A stretch of 64,000 nucleotides of DNA from Multifurca ochricompacta. Lineage: Eukaryota > Basidiomycota > Agaricomycetes > Russulales > Russulaceae. The stretch covers positions 62,001-126,000 of the forward strand of contig WTXG01000037.1 in assembly GCA_022496185.1 (NCBI GenBank), written 5' to 3'. Within the stretch, counting starts at the first letter, position 1, and the number at the start of each line of letters is the position of its first letter. The translations under genes were made by a program, and so were the position numbers. Shown piece after piece: positions 30,149 through 43,777 of the stretch. The notes under the pieces were generated by a model, which did no database searches, was not told the DNA's origin, and saw nothing but the letters and a program-made list of their open reading frames with translations.

Positions 30149-30329
30149 TAACTACTAGTTATATGTCATAAAATTTTCTCTGCCAAAAGCCGCGGCTTGG
30201 GCCAAGCCGGGCCAGGGCCAAGCCGTCTGTGGCGGCTTTGGCTCGGCCCAGACTTCAGGAAAGCCGGAGCCGCTTCAGGCCGAGCCAAAGCCGCGGCTTT
30301 TGGGCCAAGCCAGGCTGGAACATCACTAG
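30149..30329. repeat. AAGCC-rich palindromic repeat, copy 3 (CpG retained)
   Basis: Closely matches copy 1 (29303-29485) in the same orientation with shared flanks, but keeps CpG (AAGCCGCGGCTTGG, GGCGGCTTTGGCTCGG). Perfectly self-complementary words such as AAAGCCGCGGCTTT occur. Confidence 0.8.
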
Positions 30330-30600
30330 TCTGCCACCTTCCTGACTGCAAGGGTAAGATCTTGAAGTAAATGCAATGCACATGAGGCACTTTGGGTAAC
30401 TCAAACAGCCCAGGAATGCAAAAAACACACATCCAGGACACCAGCCACAATTTGTCACAATTTCACTATTGTACAGTATACATGATTACAGAAGTTATAG
30501 TCCCTGGACTAGAAAACCTGCCTCATTTTCCAAAAAAGAAGGTCCAAATTGGCTTTACTATTTTTCTCTCCCTCTGTGTCTTGCATTTGTTGATATGCAC
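30330..30600. other. Intergenic tail behind the NLR-like gene
   Basis: No gene. AT-rich; includes a piece similar to about 10165-10185 (CACACATCCAGGACAC). Confidence 0.4.
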
Positions 30601-33600
30601 TCATTGCTCTTCAAACATGGCCTTGGCTTTTCCAAACTCATTGCTCTCTGTGTAGAGCATCCCCAGCCCATTTAGAGCATACCCTAGACCTGAACCATTA
30701 TTGGCAGCCCTACAAAGCTCAACAGCTTTTTGAAATGAGGCCTCTGCTTCATTTAGTTATGCTGCTCTAGGTATGTTGACCCAAGGCTGCTATAACAAGC
30801 ACCCTGGCCCAAAATATTATTTGCAAGTTTGTGAAGATCCAAGGCTGACTGAAGTGCAGATATTGCTTCAGTTAATTTGTTCTGCCTTAAGTATATGTCT
30901 CCAAGTCTAGCATAATCATTTCCTTGACCAATTACATTGTTTCCAGCTTTATCAATCTCCAGGGCCTGCTGATATGAGGCTTCTGCTTCATTTAACTTGC
31001 CCAATGTACATATGTGTCTGCAAGTCCAGCATATGCACTTGCTTGGTTAATGCTACTATTGGCAACTCTGGCAAATGTGAAGCCTTGTGATATGATGCTT
31101 CTGCCTCAGTGTATTTTCCCAGGTGCAGATATATGCCCCCAAGTCCATAATGGCCCTCTCCTTGGCCCAAATAGTCATTTGATGCTTCACACAACCTCAA
31201 AGCCCTCTGAAATGAAGCTTCAGCCTCATTATGTGCACCTTGGCTAAAGTGAATTGTTCCCATTCCTTTAAATTTGGGCAAGATGGTATTGCCTCCAGAT
31301 GAGGAGCACAGCCTTTCAGCTTCTTGCAATTTCTCTTTTGCATTATTCAAGTCATCTGCATACACATACAAAGAAGCCCATTTTTGAATACATGTTATCA
31401 TCAATGATGTGGACCCATGATTTTCTTGTAGAAATTGAACAGCCTTGGCTATCAATTTGTCAGAGAGGTCTCCAATGTTTCTATGCAGCTCTGTAAATGA
31501 GAGAATAGCATTAATAAGTTTTTGATGATTTTCATAGTTTGATTCCAAGAGACCAAGGAGTATAGCCTTTGTGTTATTCACTTCTAATACCATTTCAGCA
31601 TACTGCTGAGGCTCTGCCTCCATAAACTGATGGAAGCCAGTGTGAGATAATAGTCCTCCAAGGACACCTTGTACCTTGATGAGGTCAAGTCATGATAGTT
31701 GCAAAAATGCCTGATTATTGGATGTGGATGATATCTTTCTCCACTCAAGTTTATCAGCCCACATGCTGAAGCACTTGAAGACACATGACAATTTCTATAT
31801 CCCCAAGAATGCCATGAAATTTGTCCAATTGCTGCATATGCATTCCATCAGGAAGCATGCTAAGAACTCCAAGTAAATCCTTGGCCCTTGGGTTGGCCTT
31901 CATTCTTCCACTATCAATGGATAGTTGGATCGAGAACTCCAGATTTGAAAGCCTATGTGCCTGACCCCTTTGCACAACCCTGGTTTGCTTTGAACTCCAC
32001 TCCCTCCACAATAATGTAGGTGGGGTCATTTGTGAAAGATGGGCCAATAGATTAACAGCAAGAGGAACGTAGTCCACAGCTTTCATAAGTTTTTCTGCAT
32101 GATCATTATAAACATCTGCAATGTGCATCCAGATCTCTTTAGCAGCATGATGACCCAGTGTCTGCAATGGCACCAATGGTGGTCTTGTCCACTGTGTCTC
32201 TGATGGCCTCTCTGTGCCCCGCATGGTGATCAGCACTGTGACACGGCGAATTTCTGTGACACTAGATAACAGCTCCTCAACAGAGTGCCTTGTGTCCTCG
32301 GCCTGGTCCCAGGGCGATTCAAAGTTGTCAAAACAGATGATGCATTCCTTTGCTTCAAGTGAGGTATGGATCCGGGACCAGAGGGAATCTGAAGGACCTT
32401 TTAAGACACCGAGCACCTTTCCAAGTTCGATCAAGAGAGCCCCAGAGGACAAAATGGACTCGCAGGCAACAAAGTACCTAGAGGGGCCATAATGCTCCTC
32501 ACGCGATCATGAGTGAGGACGGCATTGGCAAGCGTAGTTTTTCCATATCCACCAGGGCCAAGGATGGCGATGCGGGCGGGATGAGATCCGATGTTGGTGA
32601 AAATCATGTGGATGATCTGAGCAAGCTCAGAATCACGTCCAAAGAATATCTGGGGCGTGCGCGGCTTCGTTGGCATAGATCTGTGTGACCAGCAGTCAGC
32701 CCGCACATAGAGACGCGGTATGTCCGAGAGGCACTTACGTGGTAGCCTCAGTCGGGGTAGGATGGGTAACCTATCGAAACGGTCCATCAAAATGTGCATG
32801 AGATGGAACAATAAGTCACATACTGTGGTATTGCGCTCCATAACAATCTGGGCAAACCTCGAATCCAAGGCCATCTTCGCCTATGAATCGAGAACCCAGG
32901 TGAATGGTAAAGATAAATGAATGAATTTAATACAATGGCTGACCTGGAAAGTTTGAAGCACATTCGACAACTTGGAGTCATATTGCTTGATGGTCTGAAG
33001 CATGTCTGCACGTAGAATGACCCTTGTGATGCGTCCGGTCTCCGCACATTCCTTCAACGCAGCTTCGATTCCATCCAATTCACTTTCCCGCCAATCAGGT
33101 CATGACAAAATACAAAGTAATGCAGAACCTACGTGCGAATGGACAGCAATATAGTGCGCAGGCCAGCCGGGAGGTCTTCTTCCTTCAGGTTGTGGGTTTG
33201 GCAAGACTCTCCCACATTGACAACGATATTGGCCACACTGGTGAGCTTTTGCATGACTGCCTCCCAATCACCCTTGAACTGTTTCACTTCCTGTTCACGG
33301 ATTTATAAGCATTTAAGAGAGAGGAGGAATTAGGGACATACGCCTCGCATCTGGAGTGCCAGTAGGAGGAGGCCTGCGATGGGCCGATAAAGGGACGTTG
33401 GTCGCGAGAGCACTCCCCTCCTTCAAGAGAGTGAGGGAAGTCTGTATCGCAGTCGTCGCGACAACTGTGCGTCCGCCGATTGATCCCGATGGGACGGGAG
33501 CAGTATCACCAGTTGCTGGTACCAGAAGTCAGTCAGGAAACTCCAAAGAAAGGAGGGGTTGGAATTGTCTAAGACTTACGAGCTGACCACTTGTCCCTAG

Positions 33601-33658
33601 AAGAAGACGAAAAATCTTCCGGAAGGATTGTCTGAACGAAAATGATTTGGATTGCATT
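30601..33658 (-). pseudogene. NLR-like STAND protein: MLKL-like N-terminus, NB-ARC, TPR (frameshifted)
   Basis: Probable innate-recognition or allorecognition protein of the fungal NLR class. Start MQSKSFSFRQSFRKIF at 33658; introns after GQL, after DARR, after LLSIRT and after LQTFQ. The N-terminal helices (EVKQFKGDWEAVMQKLTSVA, LPAGLRTILLSIRT, ALKECAETGRITRVILRAD, IKQYDSKLSNVLQTFQ) resemble the MLKL-like four-helix domain of basidiomycete NLRs, a putative membrane-disrupting executor. NB-ARC: Walker A GPGGYGKTTL (about 32559-32530), Walker B ECIICFDNFE (about 32335), VLITMRGTERP, and the GLPL-like DYVPLAV. C-terminal TPRs with NEAEASYQQALEI and LTEAISALQSALDL repeats end at FEEQ and a stop at 30603. 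One-base shifts occur near 32480, 31080, 31003 and 30755. From about 32.2 kb to the 3' end CpG is almost absent. It is either a decaying pseudogene or a gene with base-call errors. Confidence 0.75.
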
Positions 33659-34335
33659 GAAAAAAAAAAACCAGCAAAGAATGAAAGAAAAAAAGAAAAG
33701 GCTTGATGACGGTTTTGGTTGGTCTTGAGGCAACCCACGTGATCGATAAAATAATCAAATCAAAACGTGACTTTGGGCGCGCTTGTGCTGATTCGTGGCA
33801 AGCCCATTAAATTTAAACATTCGAGTGGTGTACCGCCTGGAATAAGTGTACAACAGGATCAATGTCATTTACACCTGAGCATGAGGTTCTACAAATCTGG
33901 CATGGAAACGGCATCCACGTGCCGCCATCTCCTGAGAGGACAAAGGATGATCTAAATTCAACCAACAGCCGGAGTGGGCACCTCTGTGTCCGTGGTCGCA
34001 CAAGCGCTCCTTCACAATGATAATGACCGTCTTTTGTTCTTTGTTAGACGCGATTACTTGGTCTGGGTCACCTATTCTACATTTTTGGACGCCGCCGTAA
34101 CTGCTGGTTCTCATATATCCACTCATTAACACATGAATGTCTCGGTGAAAGAGTAGCATCGTGAGTATTACCCAATGTACAAACAACGACAACAACGACA
34201 ACAACAAAACAACAATGAGCAAGTTTCCAATACGACCAATTCACGATAACGACAAGCAGAGAGTGTTCAGAGGAAAAAAAAACAGGAAATGGCTAATGCT
34301 ATGTTGGAAGGAAACGCGCTTCAAATATAGCTCTG
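33659..34335. other. Intergenic region
   Basis: Contains an A/T homopolymer tract at the NLR-like 5' end (33660-33690) and an AAC-rich microsatellite (CAACGACAACAACGACAACA, about 34182-34215). A minus-strand frame at 34222-33869 is open, but I see no family motif or splice support. A possible last exon of the M50B-like gene could lie here. Confidence 0.4.
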
Positions 34336-35637
34336 TCAGCGGGAATACGCCAGAAAGTTTTTTTTGGGACACTTACCGGCCTCAACATACATTTGATCTG
34401 CTGTGAGCTTGAAAGACGCAATGCCTATCAGTACAAATCCTACGAGTACGGCGAGCTGAAATGTGATCCAGAACACGGCCCACGCTAGCCAAACCCCCCA
34501 GGTCGGTGAGTTCTATATGGTTTGCCTTCTGGAGAGAACTAAAAAAGAATAACACACCGTGGGCCGGTACCGACTTGTAAAGGTAAGAGAATTGAGTACA
34601 ATCCGAGTCATTTGGTTTGCGGAAGAACTTCTCGTCTGTTATATCCCCTTTTATGGTGTAAACTCGCCAGTGGGCAAAAGGCGTGAGGACAACAGGCACG
34701 TACAGATCACGTATAGTATGCTTGAATGGAGGCTGAGTATTATATATGCAGAGAAGTGATGAGATATGGAGCTTACTGAAGCATGCCAAGGAAAAGCATA
34801 TACCACCTTAGTGCCTGGCTGTAACAATGTACCTGAGCCCCAACATTACAACAAGCCAAAAGAACGGACCACACGCACGCATGATCGATGAACCAGAAGC
34901 CTATTAACAAGCCCTCGAAGGCCAGAGTAAACAAGATCGTTCTATGTGAGCAGCGTCACCTCGTCGGGCAGGAGAACGAGGGAGAACGCAATGGTACTTA
35001 CAGCTTATCCTGGACGAGGGACAACGGTGCTATCAGTCCGATGCCCGCAACAAAGCTCAGGATTTTGGCGACGAGTGTGTCGAAGCCCCCCAAAAGGAAT
35101 AAGCCTCCTAGGATCGTAGATCCAATATAACCCGCGCAGAGAATCGTGGGCGGGTGACCGCCCTGAACGATGGTGCAACCTCCTGTTGTGGGGTCAATGG
35201 ACATACGCATTATCGTGCCTCCTGTCAGTATGGCCTTATCACTTTCGGGTCAGACGGGTGATGGATTACGTCGGCAGGGCGAGGGTTGACGTACAAATAT
35301 GGCATGGCACAACTCGTGCCAGCCGATGGCAAAGAGTTTGAGTGGATTGATGATCACCCTGGCACCGGGGATGTTCCACAGCCCGAAGAGCACGACGGCA
35401 TAAACGACTATCTAACGATTACGTCTTGAGCATGCATGGGAATGGGGGGCGCAGGGAGGGGCGGGGAGGGGGCAGAAGGTTAAGAGAAAGACAACCCACG
35501 ACGTAAAGCACTGACCACTGAGCGATAGTTTGAGTTATAGAATGTGGACATATGGCACCACGCACCTGGTCGTGTGTCGGTATGAGGGCATGACCATGGT
35601 CCTTTGGTGCGATGGGTGGGCGCCAAGGATCAGACAT
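34336..35637 (-). CDS. M50B-like zinc metallopeptidase, membrane protein
   Basis: Start MSDPWRPPIAPKDHGHAL at 35637. Exon 2 has VVYAVVLFGLWNIPGARVI then AIGWHELCHAIF with the HExxH zinc site (HELCH); exon 3 has RMSIDPTTGGCTIVQGG and hydrophobic segments (CAGYIGSTILGGLFLLGGF, AKILSFVAGIGLIAPLSLV). A short exon follows (QALRWYMLFLGML, about 34825-34790), then one with TDEKFFRKPNDSDCTQF and a last one with WAVFWITFQLAVLVGFVLI. This order matches fungal peptidase M50B-like proteins, integral membrane proteins of unclear substrate. Introns have GT...AG ends (for example CATATTT|GTACGT). The 3' end is uncertain: the frame reads on to a stop at 34336, but GTAAGT at about 34373 could start another intron. 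Confidence 0.8.
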
Positions 35638-37271
35638 GGGGAGTGACCGCCTTGCTCAAGAGAATGAGAAGATGAGGAGTAGCTCAAGAAGAGAGATGCC
35701 ACTGCGGAACTTATGGAGAAAGAAACGTGATGAAGCTGCACGGGGGTTAACTAGCTGGTTGGCTGGCTGGGTTGTTATGGAAAGGGCCACGCAGAGATCG
35801 CTTTGGAGGGGTTTGTTTTACTTTATAGTCCCTGTGGGTGTGAGGCGTGTATTCCCTGATGTGATTTGTGACTTGTTGTATAACAATGAGTTGCAAACCC
35901 TCCGAGTCCTCGTGGCCGATGCAAGGCATGGAAGGCTTGGCTTTCTCGCCGTCAACGGCCCGGTCCCGGTTAACCTGTCGCGAGAGATCATGTGATCGCG
36001 ACATGAATCTCCGTTTCCGTTTCCCACCACTCACCATGTGCCCGCCCTGTTGTGGTTGCACTTTTGCCACAATCTCACCTAGTGTCCAATATCCTTTCTT
36101 ACCTCTTTTTTGGCCCTTTCTTTTCTACATACCACCATGCATGTAACGCATGCTTCCTATGATATAGGGTCCCCCTTACTAGCGCCCGTGATAACCATCG
36201 GAATGGGGCCTGGCCTACTGACCTTACGTTTACCCCCCCCTTCTTTTTTTGCTATACATCAGTTCTTTGTCTTTGCTCCTTGTGTCACCTAGCACTCGGT
36301 GGTCCTGTGTCCATCTCGTCTCCTATCAGGGACGAACGCAAAGGTCGCTATTCTTACCACAGCCATGTAGTTCAAGTGTCAAAAACGCCGATGGTCAAGC
36401 GACGTACTCTTTCTCACACCCACCCCCCAAAGAAAGAAGATAGAGAGAACTAAGGACACATTTTTCTCTTAGTGTGAGACTCAGGGACCACCCTTCGGGT
36501 ACAGCTACGTGTGTGTATTCGAGTAGAGAGGTTTCTGATAAAAAGAAGGGGGGGCGGGCAAGGGTTTCACATGAAAGGATGTATGCGTAGCGGATTCCCC
36601 GAACGCTGAGTTCTCGTCTTTCATCATTTGAAGAATCTGCCCTGTCCTTTTTTTTCAACTCGTCCAGTGTATCTTGTATCGAGATTTGGCTCGCTGCCAG
36701 TATCAATTGCGGAGATGAGATGATTTCGCTTGTCAAAAATCTTAAACTCTGCTTCTCTCCTGGTGGCCTCTGATTATTATTCCTTCATGTCAGTCACACA
36801 TAACGGAGGCCAACTCTGATGTTTGTTGATTCATACTCGTAATAACCTTTACAGTCTAGAAGTTTGAAGATCAAATCCTGAATAAAACCACCTTGTTATG
36901 CTCAATTTCCCAGATGGACGGACGACCTGTACTTTAACGGAGACGTAGATGCTTTTTAAGCTGTGTCGGCGCGCAGAAGTGGTACACTGCCGGATTGAAG
37001 CCATGTTTGACAAACACTTGAAGTGAAAGCAGAGACCATTCCTCGTCCCTGACAACCGACGACTCAGAAGGTTTTCAAAATGCGAAGATGAAACATCGAG
37101 TCTGAAGTGCACCTTTGGGGTCGTGGTCATGAAAATAATAGTATTAGGACAGGGAGGGAAATGATGGCGATAAGTACTGAGCTGCTGGCGAGGAGAGGGG
37201 GAGGAAGAAGCACAGAAGAAAGCGAGTGCGATAGGACAATAAATGGATCGTGGATGTGTATCGTGAGTGCA
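35638..37271. other. Long intergenic region, no supported gene
   Basis: Short open frames exist on both strands (for example minus 36736-36395, with DTLDELKKKDRADSSNDERR), but none shows a domain or convincing splice structure. It holds the promoter side of the M50B-like gene and the 3' side of FIS1. Several C and G runs and pyrimidine-rich tracts are present. Confidence 0.4.
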
Positions 37272-38032
37272 TCACTTGCGTGTGGCGCGACGAACCAAAC
37301 CTGCGAGAAGTAGGGTGCCAACAGCTGCAGCACCACCTGCTATGGCCATGCCGATGTATCCCTCTGCGCCGCAGTCCGTCAGCTCATGTAAAGAGGGAAG
37401 GGAAAAGAAATGGACGGTAAGCGACGTACCTCTCTTGACGGCCGTATCAATAAGAGTATCGAGAGACTGAGCTTGTAGATTGGCTGGTTCTCGTTCTAAA
37501 AGACGAGCTGCGATAAACCCAAAACCCTCTTCAGTGACAAGGGCGAAATCCAAGTTGACCAAGAAAAGGGGAGGGGAGAACGGACATACAATTGAAGCTT
37601 TTCGCCTCGTCAAAGTTACCCATTTTGTAATGTCCTAGTGCTAAATAATAAAGACATTCTCGTCTTCTCTTGGGTTCGGAGCGGTATATTTCTGCAAGTG
37701 ACAAGAAATCGTGAGCCACGGGCAAAAAAAAAACAGGGGGAGGAGCGCGCCCCGCATACCGGCAAGCAGCTGGACGCCTTGAAGCTGGTCTTCCCGCACG
37801 GGACTTTTTACAAGCCCCCATGCGTAATTGAACATTGTTTGTGTGGTGACATGGGATTGAGCTAACTCCTTCTCGTACTGTGTGCGCAGTACCTGTACCA
37901 TTTAAAGCGGGTGGCCCGTTCGAGGTCAGTTGTGAACATGAGTGAAGTGAATAGTAAAAGACAAACATATAGCTCGTCAAACGAAAGTGAAACTTCTGCA
38001 TCAGCGGCATATGGAACCTCTGCGGTCTTCAT
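37272..38032 (-). CDS. FIS1: Mitochondrial fission protein FIS1
   Basis: Tail-anchored protein of the mitochondrial and peroxisomal outer membrane that recruits the fission machinery. Four exons: [21 protein letters not shown] (38032), then [20 protein letters not shown]...[17 protein letters not shown], then [34 protein letters not shown], then [20 protein letters not shown] and [20 protein letters not shown] with a basic tail VRRATRK. The central TPR-like helical bundle and the C-terminal membrane anchor with basic end are diagnostic. About 155 residues, the usual family size. Intron ends are GTTTGT...ACAG, GTATGC...GCAG, GTATGT...GCAG and GTACGT...GCAG. No frame problems. It lies head-to-head with the U2AF gene. 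Confidence 0.92.
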
Positions 38033-38254
38033 TTCGACAGTGTGTGGTGCTTGGTGCTTGAATGAGAGTGAGTGGGGGCCAGTGGCTGTGACCTCACCCT
38101 TTGTGAAGTATTCGGGGGTGTCTTAGGGTGTCCTGGGTCCCTTTCTTGTGAAACACTTAACACTTTTCTTTTTTTTTTTTAATTATTTTTTTCTTTCTTT
38201 CATTCAAACGTTCAACATTGAACTTTGAACTTTGAACACACTCAACACTCAATT
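38033..38254. promoter_or_regulatory. Shared divergent promoter of FIS1 and the U2AF gene
   Basis: 222 bp separate the two start codons. The middle contains a T-run and A/T tract (about 38164-38200) on + followed by CAACATTGAACTTTGAACTTTGAACA. No TATA box is obvious. Confidence 0.6.
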
Positions 38255-40374
<2,120 letters not shown>

Positions 40375-40722
40375 GAAGGGGAATTGAGAGGGCGAAGCAA
40401 TGCGATGGGATGCTATGCGATGAAAGAGAAAAATGATAACAAAACAAAATATTTCTTCGATCTGAAGAATCTGAGGCTCTCTGGTTGCTTTTGTGGTTAT
40501 GTTTGTCATATGTCGTATGCACATTGTTGGTAGTTTTCTCTTTCTTTGTGCTGCTATAAAGTATATTATATTCGTCATCCCCCGGCGTTTTTTCCCCAAT
40601 GCGGCTGAAGCTGAAATGATGGTGTTAACCTTTTAATTTGCACCTCGTTCATATTGATACATATACATATACATATTAATTATTCGTATCCACCGTCGTC
40701 TTTCATCTGTCTATCGTCTATC
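40375..40722. other. Intergenic, U2AF 3' end to amidase promoter
   Basis: No gene. AT-rich, with repeated ATACATATACATAT just upstream of the amidase (about 40660-40675). Confidence 0.5.
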
Positions 40723-43206
40723 ATGTGGCCCCTCACAAGTATAAGCGCGCAACAGGCATCCCGAGAGGCCATCGAGTCAAAGCGAGCATGTCGCGCCGAG
40801 GCACTCAAGCACGCACCTGAATTTTCATCAGAGGTTCATCAGAAGTATCTCGACGCTACTGGTCAGTTTCATATTAATCCATTCAGTTCAAACCCCCTCA
40901 TCCTACCCTCATCCTACCCTCTCCTCCCTCACCCCCCTTTTTTTTTAAAAAAAAAAAAAAGCTACGCAGATCGTGGAGAATATAGAGGCTCGTTTATGGA
41001 CTGCCTCAGATGTGTTGGAAGCATACCTTGCGCGAGCTGTACAGGCTCAACAAGCAACGAATTGTTTCACAGAAGGTGAGCGCTTCCATTCATTCAGTTT
41101 TTTTGTTTTTGTTTTGGTACTGGTGGAGTTGACGTGGAGAACAGTGTTCTTTGACCTGGCAAGAGAGGACGCGCGCAAGTTGGATGCCGAGTTTGCGAAG
41201 ACGGGTAGATTGAAGGGTACTTTGCACGGTGTACCGATTAGCGTTAAGGATCAGTGTACGTCTTTCTTTCTTTCTTTCTTTCTTCTCTCTCCCCTCTCCC
41301 CCGTTCTCTATTTGTTTGACGAAGAAATGTGAAACAAATTGATCGATTAAAACAAAGCAAGTCGACGTGAAGGGGTTCGATAGTGCAGTGGGGTACACCC
41401 AATGGGCCGATAGACCAGCTCAAAAAGATGCCGCTGTGCGTTTGTGTTTTTTGTTTAACAAAGAAAAAAAAAGTTATATGCTCACTTTTTTGTTACCACT
41501 TTTTTTTTTTTAGGTCGTCACCATGCTTCGCAAAGCCGGAGCGGTCATAATTGCCAAGACGAACATCCCACAGACGTTGCTCGCATTCGAAAGCGCGAAT
41601 CCACTCTGGGGACGCACGCTCAATCCGTGGTCGGTCGCCCATACCGCCGGCGGTTCATCAGGTGGTGAGGGAGCCGTGATCGCTACGGATGGGGCCGCGC
41701 TCGGCGTCGGTTCGGACGTGGGCGGGAGCATACGTATCCCTTCGGGTTATTGTGGGATATACGCTCTCAAACCCGGTCAAATCCGCGTGTCATATGAGGG
41801 CACATCCAGTAAGCGTATTGCGGCAGACGGTTTGGTGTTTTTTTTTTCTGATTAATTCCTTTTTTTTGTCACTTGTTTTGTTGGTTTATGGTGATAAGGT
41901 CCGAATCCCGGTTTTGAGGCCGTTCGAGCTGTAGCGGGCCCCATGGGTCGTTCGGTTGCGGATCTCGAACGGATGGCACGCATTTTATTCGGTGAGCGTG
42001 AGAGTGTAGAGGGTTACTACCCTGCTCCAGTCCCGTATCGCGATGTGACGCTTCCCGAAAAGTTGCGGTTTGGGTATTATCTCAATGGTGCGTCCCTCCA
42101 TCTTATCATCACGTCCTGCAAAAAGAAAACTGATACAAAAAAATAGACGGGGTGGTTAAGGGATCTCCTGCCTGTCATAGAGCTGTGCTTGAAACGGTGG
42201 AGGCACTGCGCAAGGTTGGACATGAATGTGTCGAGATCGATGCTCCAGATGGTGCGTTGCAGTGATTCGGCCTCTGTTTTTCCCAAAAAACAATAAAAGC
42301 TAACCTTTAGCATATAGCGGCACAAGCGCTACGGTTATTCACTGGGCTCACATCTGCCGACGGGTACGAAAAGTTAACTTCGCCTCTCGGTCCTGACACA
42401 AGGGTACAAATCTATCTACGTGGCATTACATGTAGCGCACTCATCGCCATTCGTCAGGACCCGGCACTCTTTCTGGTCACCCTGGGACCACGTCTTCCCA
42501 GTAAGAATACAAATTTTTTGGCACGAATGCCGTGCCATCACGCGGCACAGTGATTGAACAGAGCAACACCACACACAGATTTCGTTCGCGCCATTGCGGG
42601 TTGGGTGCTCCGCAATTTTGTAGGGGACACCAAGTTCGCGTCGTTCCTCGCGCATTCGCGCCGAAAATCCGTGTTCCAATACTACGGTCTCGTGGCGGAC
42701 AAGCTCGCCTTTGAGCTACGTACCCGCACCGCCCTATGGAGTGGGGGGCATCGACGCCGGCGGACGAGCGTAGATTAGACGCGGTGATTGCGCCGGTGCA
42801 GGCAGTCCCTGCGGTACCGCATGGAGGGTGTGACCGCCTGGCGCCCCTCGCATGTTCGACGCTGTTGTACAACATCGTTGACTCGCCGGTGGGCGTCATC
42901 CCCGTTACCCGTGTGGACGCGACTCGGGACGGGCTTTCGGAAGAGTGGCGGGCGGCGCCGGGGAATGGCTCTAAGATTCTCGAGGGAGAGATCTATGGAC
43001 GTGGGTCTAAGGCTGGTGCGTACGACGCGCGCGCGATGGATGGGTTGCCCGTGGGGGTGCAGATCATCGGTCAGGCGTGGGGGGATGAAAGGCTATTGGC
43101 GATTATGCACATTGTTGATGCCGCCCTTGGACCACGTGGGTTCGGTCCTGGGTCTTGGACTCCGAGCAGACAGAACGGGAGAGCCAAAGGGGGGAAAGGA
43201 CAGTGA
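40723..43206 (+). CDS. Amidase-signature family hydrolase
   Basis: Hydrolyses amide bonds; fungal members act on small amides or fatty-acid amides. Start MWPLTSISAQQASREAIESK. Exons then give QIVENIEARLWTASDVLEAY, FDLAREDARKLDAEFAKTGR, LHGVPISVKDQ (catalytic Lys), GFDSAVGYTQWADRPAQKDA, VTMLRKAGAVIIAKTNIPQT and AHTAGGSSGGEGAVIATDGA with VGSDVGGSIRIPSGYCGIYA. The GGSSGGEGA and GSDVGGSIR stretches hold the cis-Ser and nucleophile Ser of the Ser-Ser-Lys triad. Downstream are GPMGRSVADLERMARILFGE, VIAPVQAVPAVPHGG, YDARAMDGLPVGVQIIGQAW and LGPRGFGPGS. At least eight introns. One apparent base loss near 42732 breaks the frame between FELRTRTA and EWGASTPADE. The gene ends 69 bp from COX23 (tail to tail). 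Confidence 0.88.
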
Positions 43207-43275
43207 TCGATAGGTAACTAGCTAAGTTAAATACCTTTTTCTTATAGACTTTTAATGATATAGCTATCGTTATCG

Positions 43276-43721
43276 TCAATACTTTCCAGCGCGGCGATCA
43301 GCCTTGCGTTGTTCCATCTCGAGGGAATGATTAGTGTGGGTAATACGGGGAGCGGGGGTGATGGGACAAGGGGAAAGGGAGGGGAGAAGAAGGGAGAACA
43401 GACAAACCCATGCTTTCTTGCAATCACGGTAAGCTTGAAAAAAATCGAGACATTTGTCTCGTTCATAATCGTGTCGATTAAGGCAATCCATGGATGCTTT
43501 GGACGCCTCTTCACATGGACTTTATGTTTTATTGTTTGTCGTAGTCAACGGTTAACGAGATATCATGACGGACGTACTCGGCAAACTGTGAAGTGATGCT
43601 TCGTTTCTATAAGAGTTTTAAATGTTATCAAATGATATATTATATTGAATGAACCGACCTGGAAAGTGTCTTTATAATTTTTTGGAGTGAAAACTGGGCC
43701 AGTAGTTGCGTCGTCGGACAT
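43276..43721 (-). CDS. COX23: Cytochrome c oxidase assembly protein COX23 (CHCHD7-like)
   Basis: Twin Cys-motif protein of the mitochondrial intermembrane space needed for cytochrome c oxidase assembly. Exons: 43721-43659 (MSDDATTGPVFTPKNYKDTF), 43606-43578 (29 nt), 43519-43408 (PCEEASKASMDC...CKKAW) and 43317-43276 (MEQRKADRRAGKY). Lengths sum to 246 nt, 81 residues, frame intact. The Cys pattern is CLNRHDYERDKC (CX10C) and CLDFFQAYRDC (CX9C), as in human CHCHD7. The 29-nt exon supplies KRSITSQFA and the first part of D in FADPC. All intron borders are GT...AG. The 5' end faces the K+ channel gene. Confidence 0.9.
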
Positions 43722-43777
43722 CGTTGAAGTTGAGGGGCAAGTTGTGTTGTGGTGTGAGTGAGTGCAAGTGAAATCCA
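43722..43777. promoter_or_regulatory. 56-bp divergent promoter, COX23/K+ channel
   Basis: Only 56 bp lie between the two start codons (43721 minus and 43778 plus), so 5' UTRs must be very short or overlap. No TATA box seen; GTGTTGTGGTGTGAGTGAGTG is GT-rich. Confidence 0.7.

Noticed and set aside
33869..34222. Open minus-strand frame of 117 codons that might extend the M50B-like gene
   Set aside because: No clear 3' splice site joins it in frame to the last recognised exon, and it has no family motif.
36395..36736. Open minus-strand frame of 113 codons, partly hydrophilic
   Set aside because: No recognisable domain, no splice support and no neighbour context; similar short frames occur by chance in this intergenic region.
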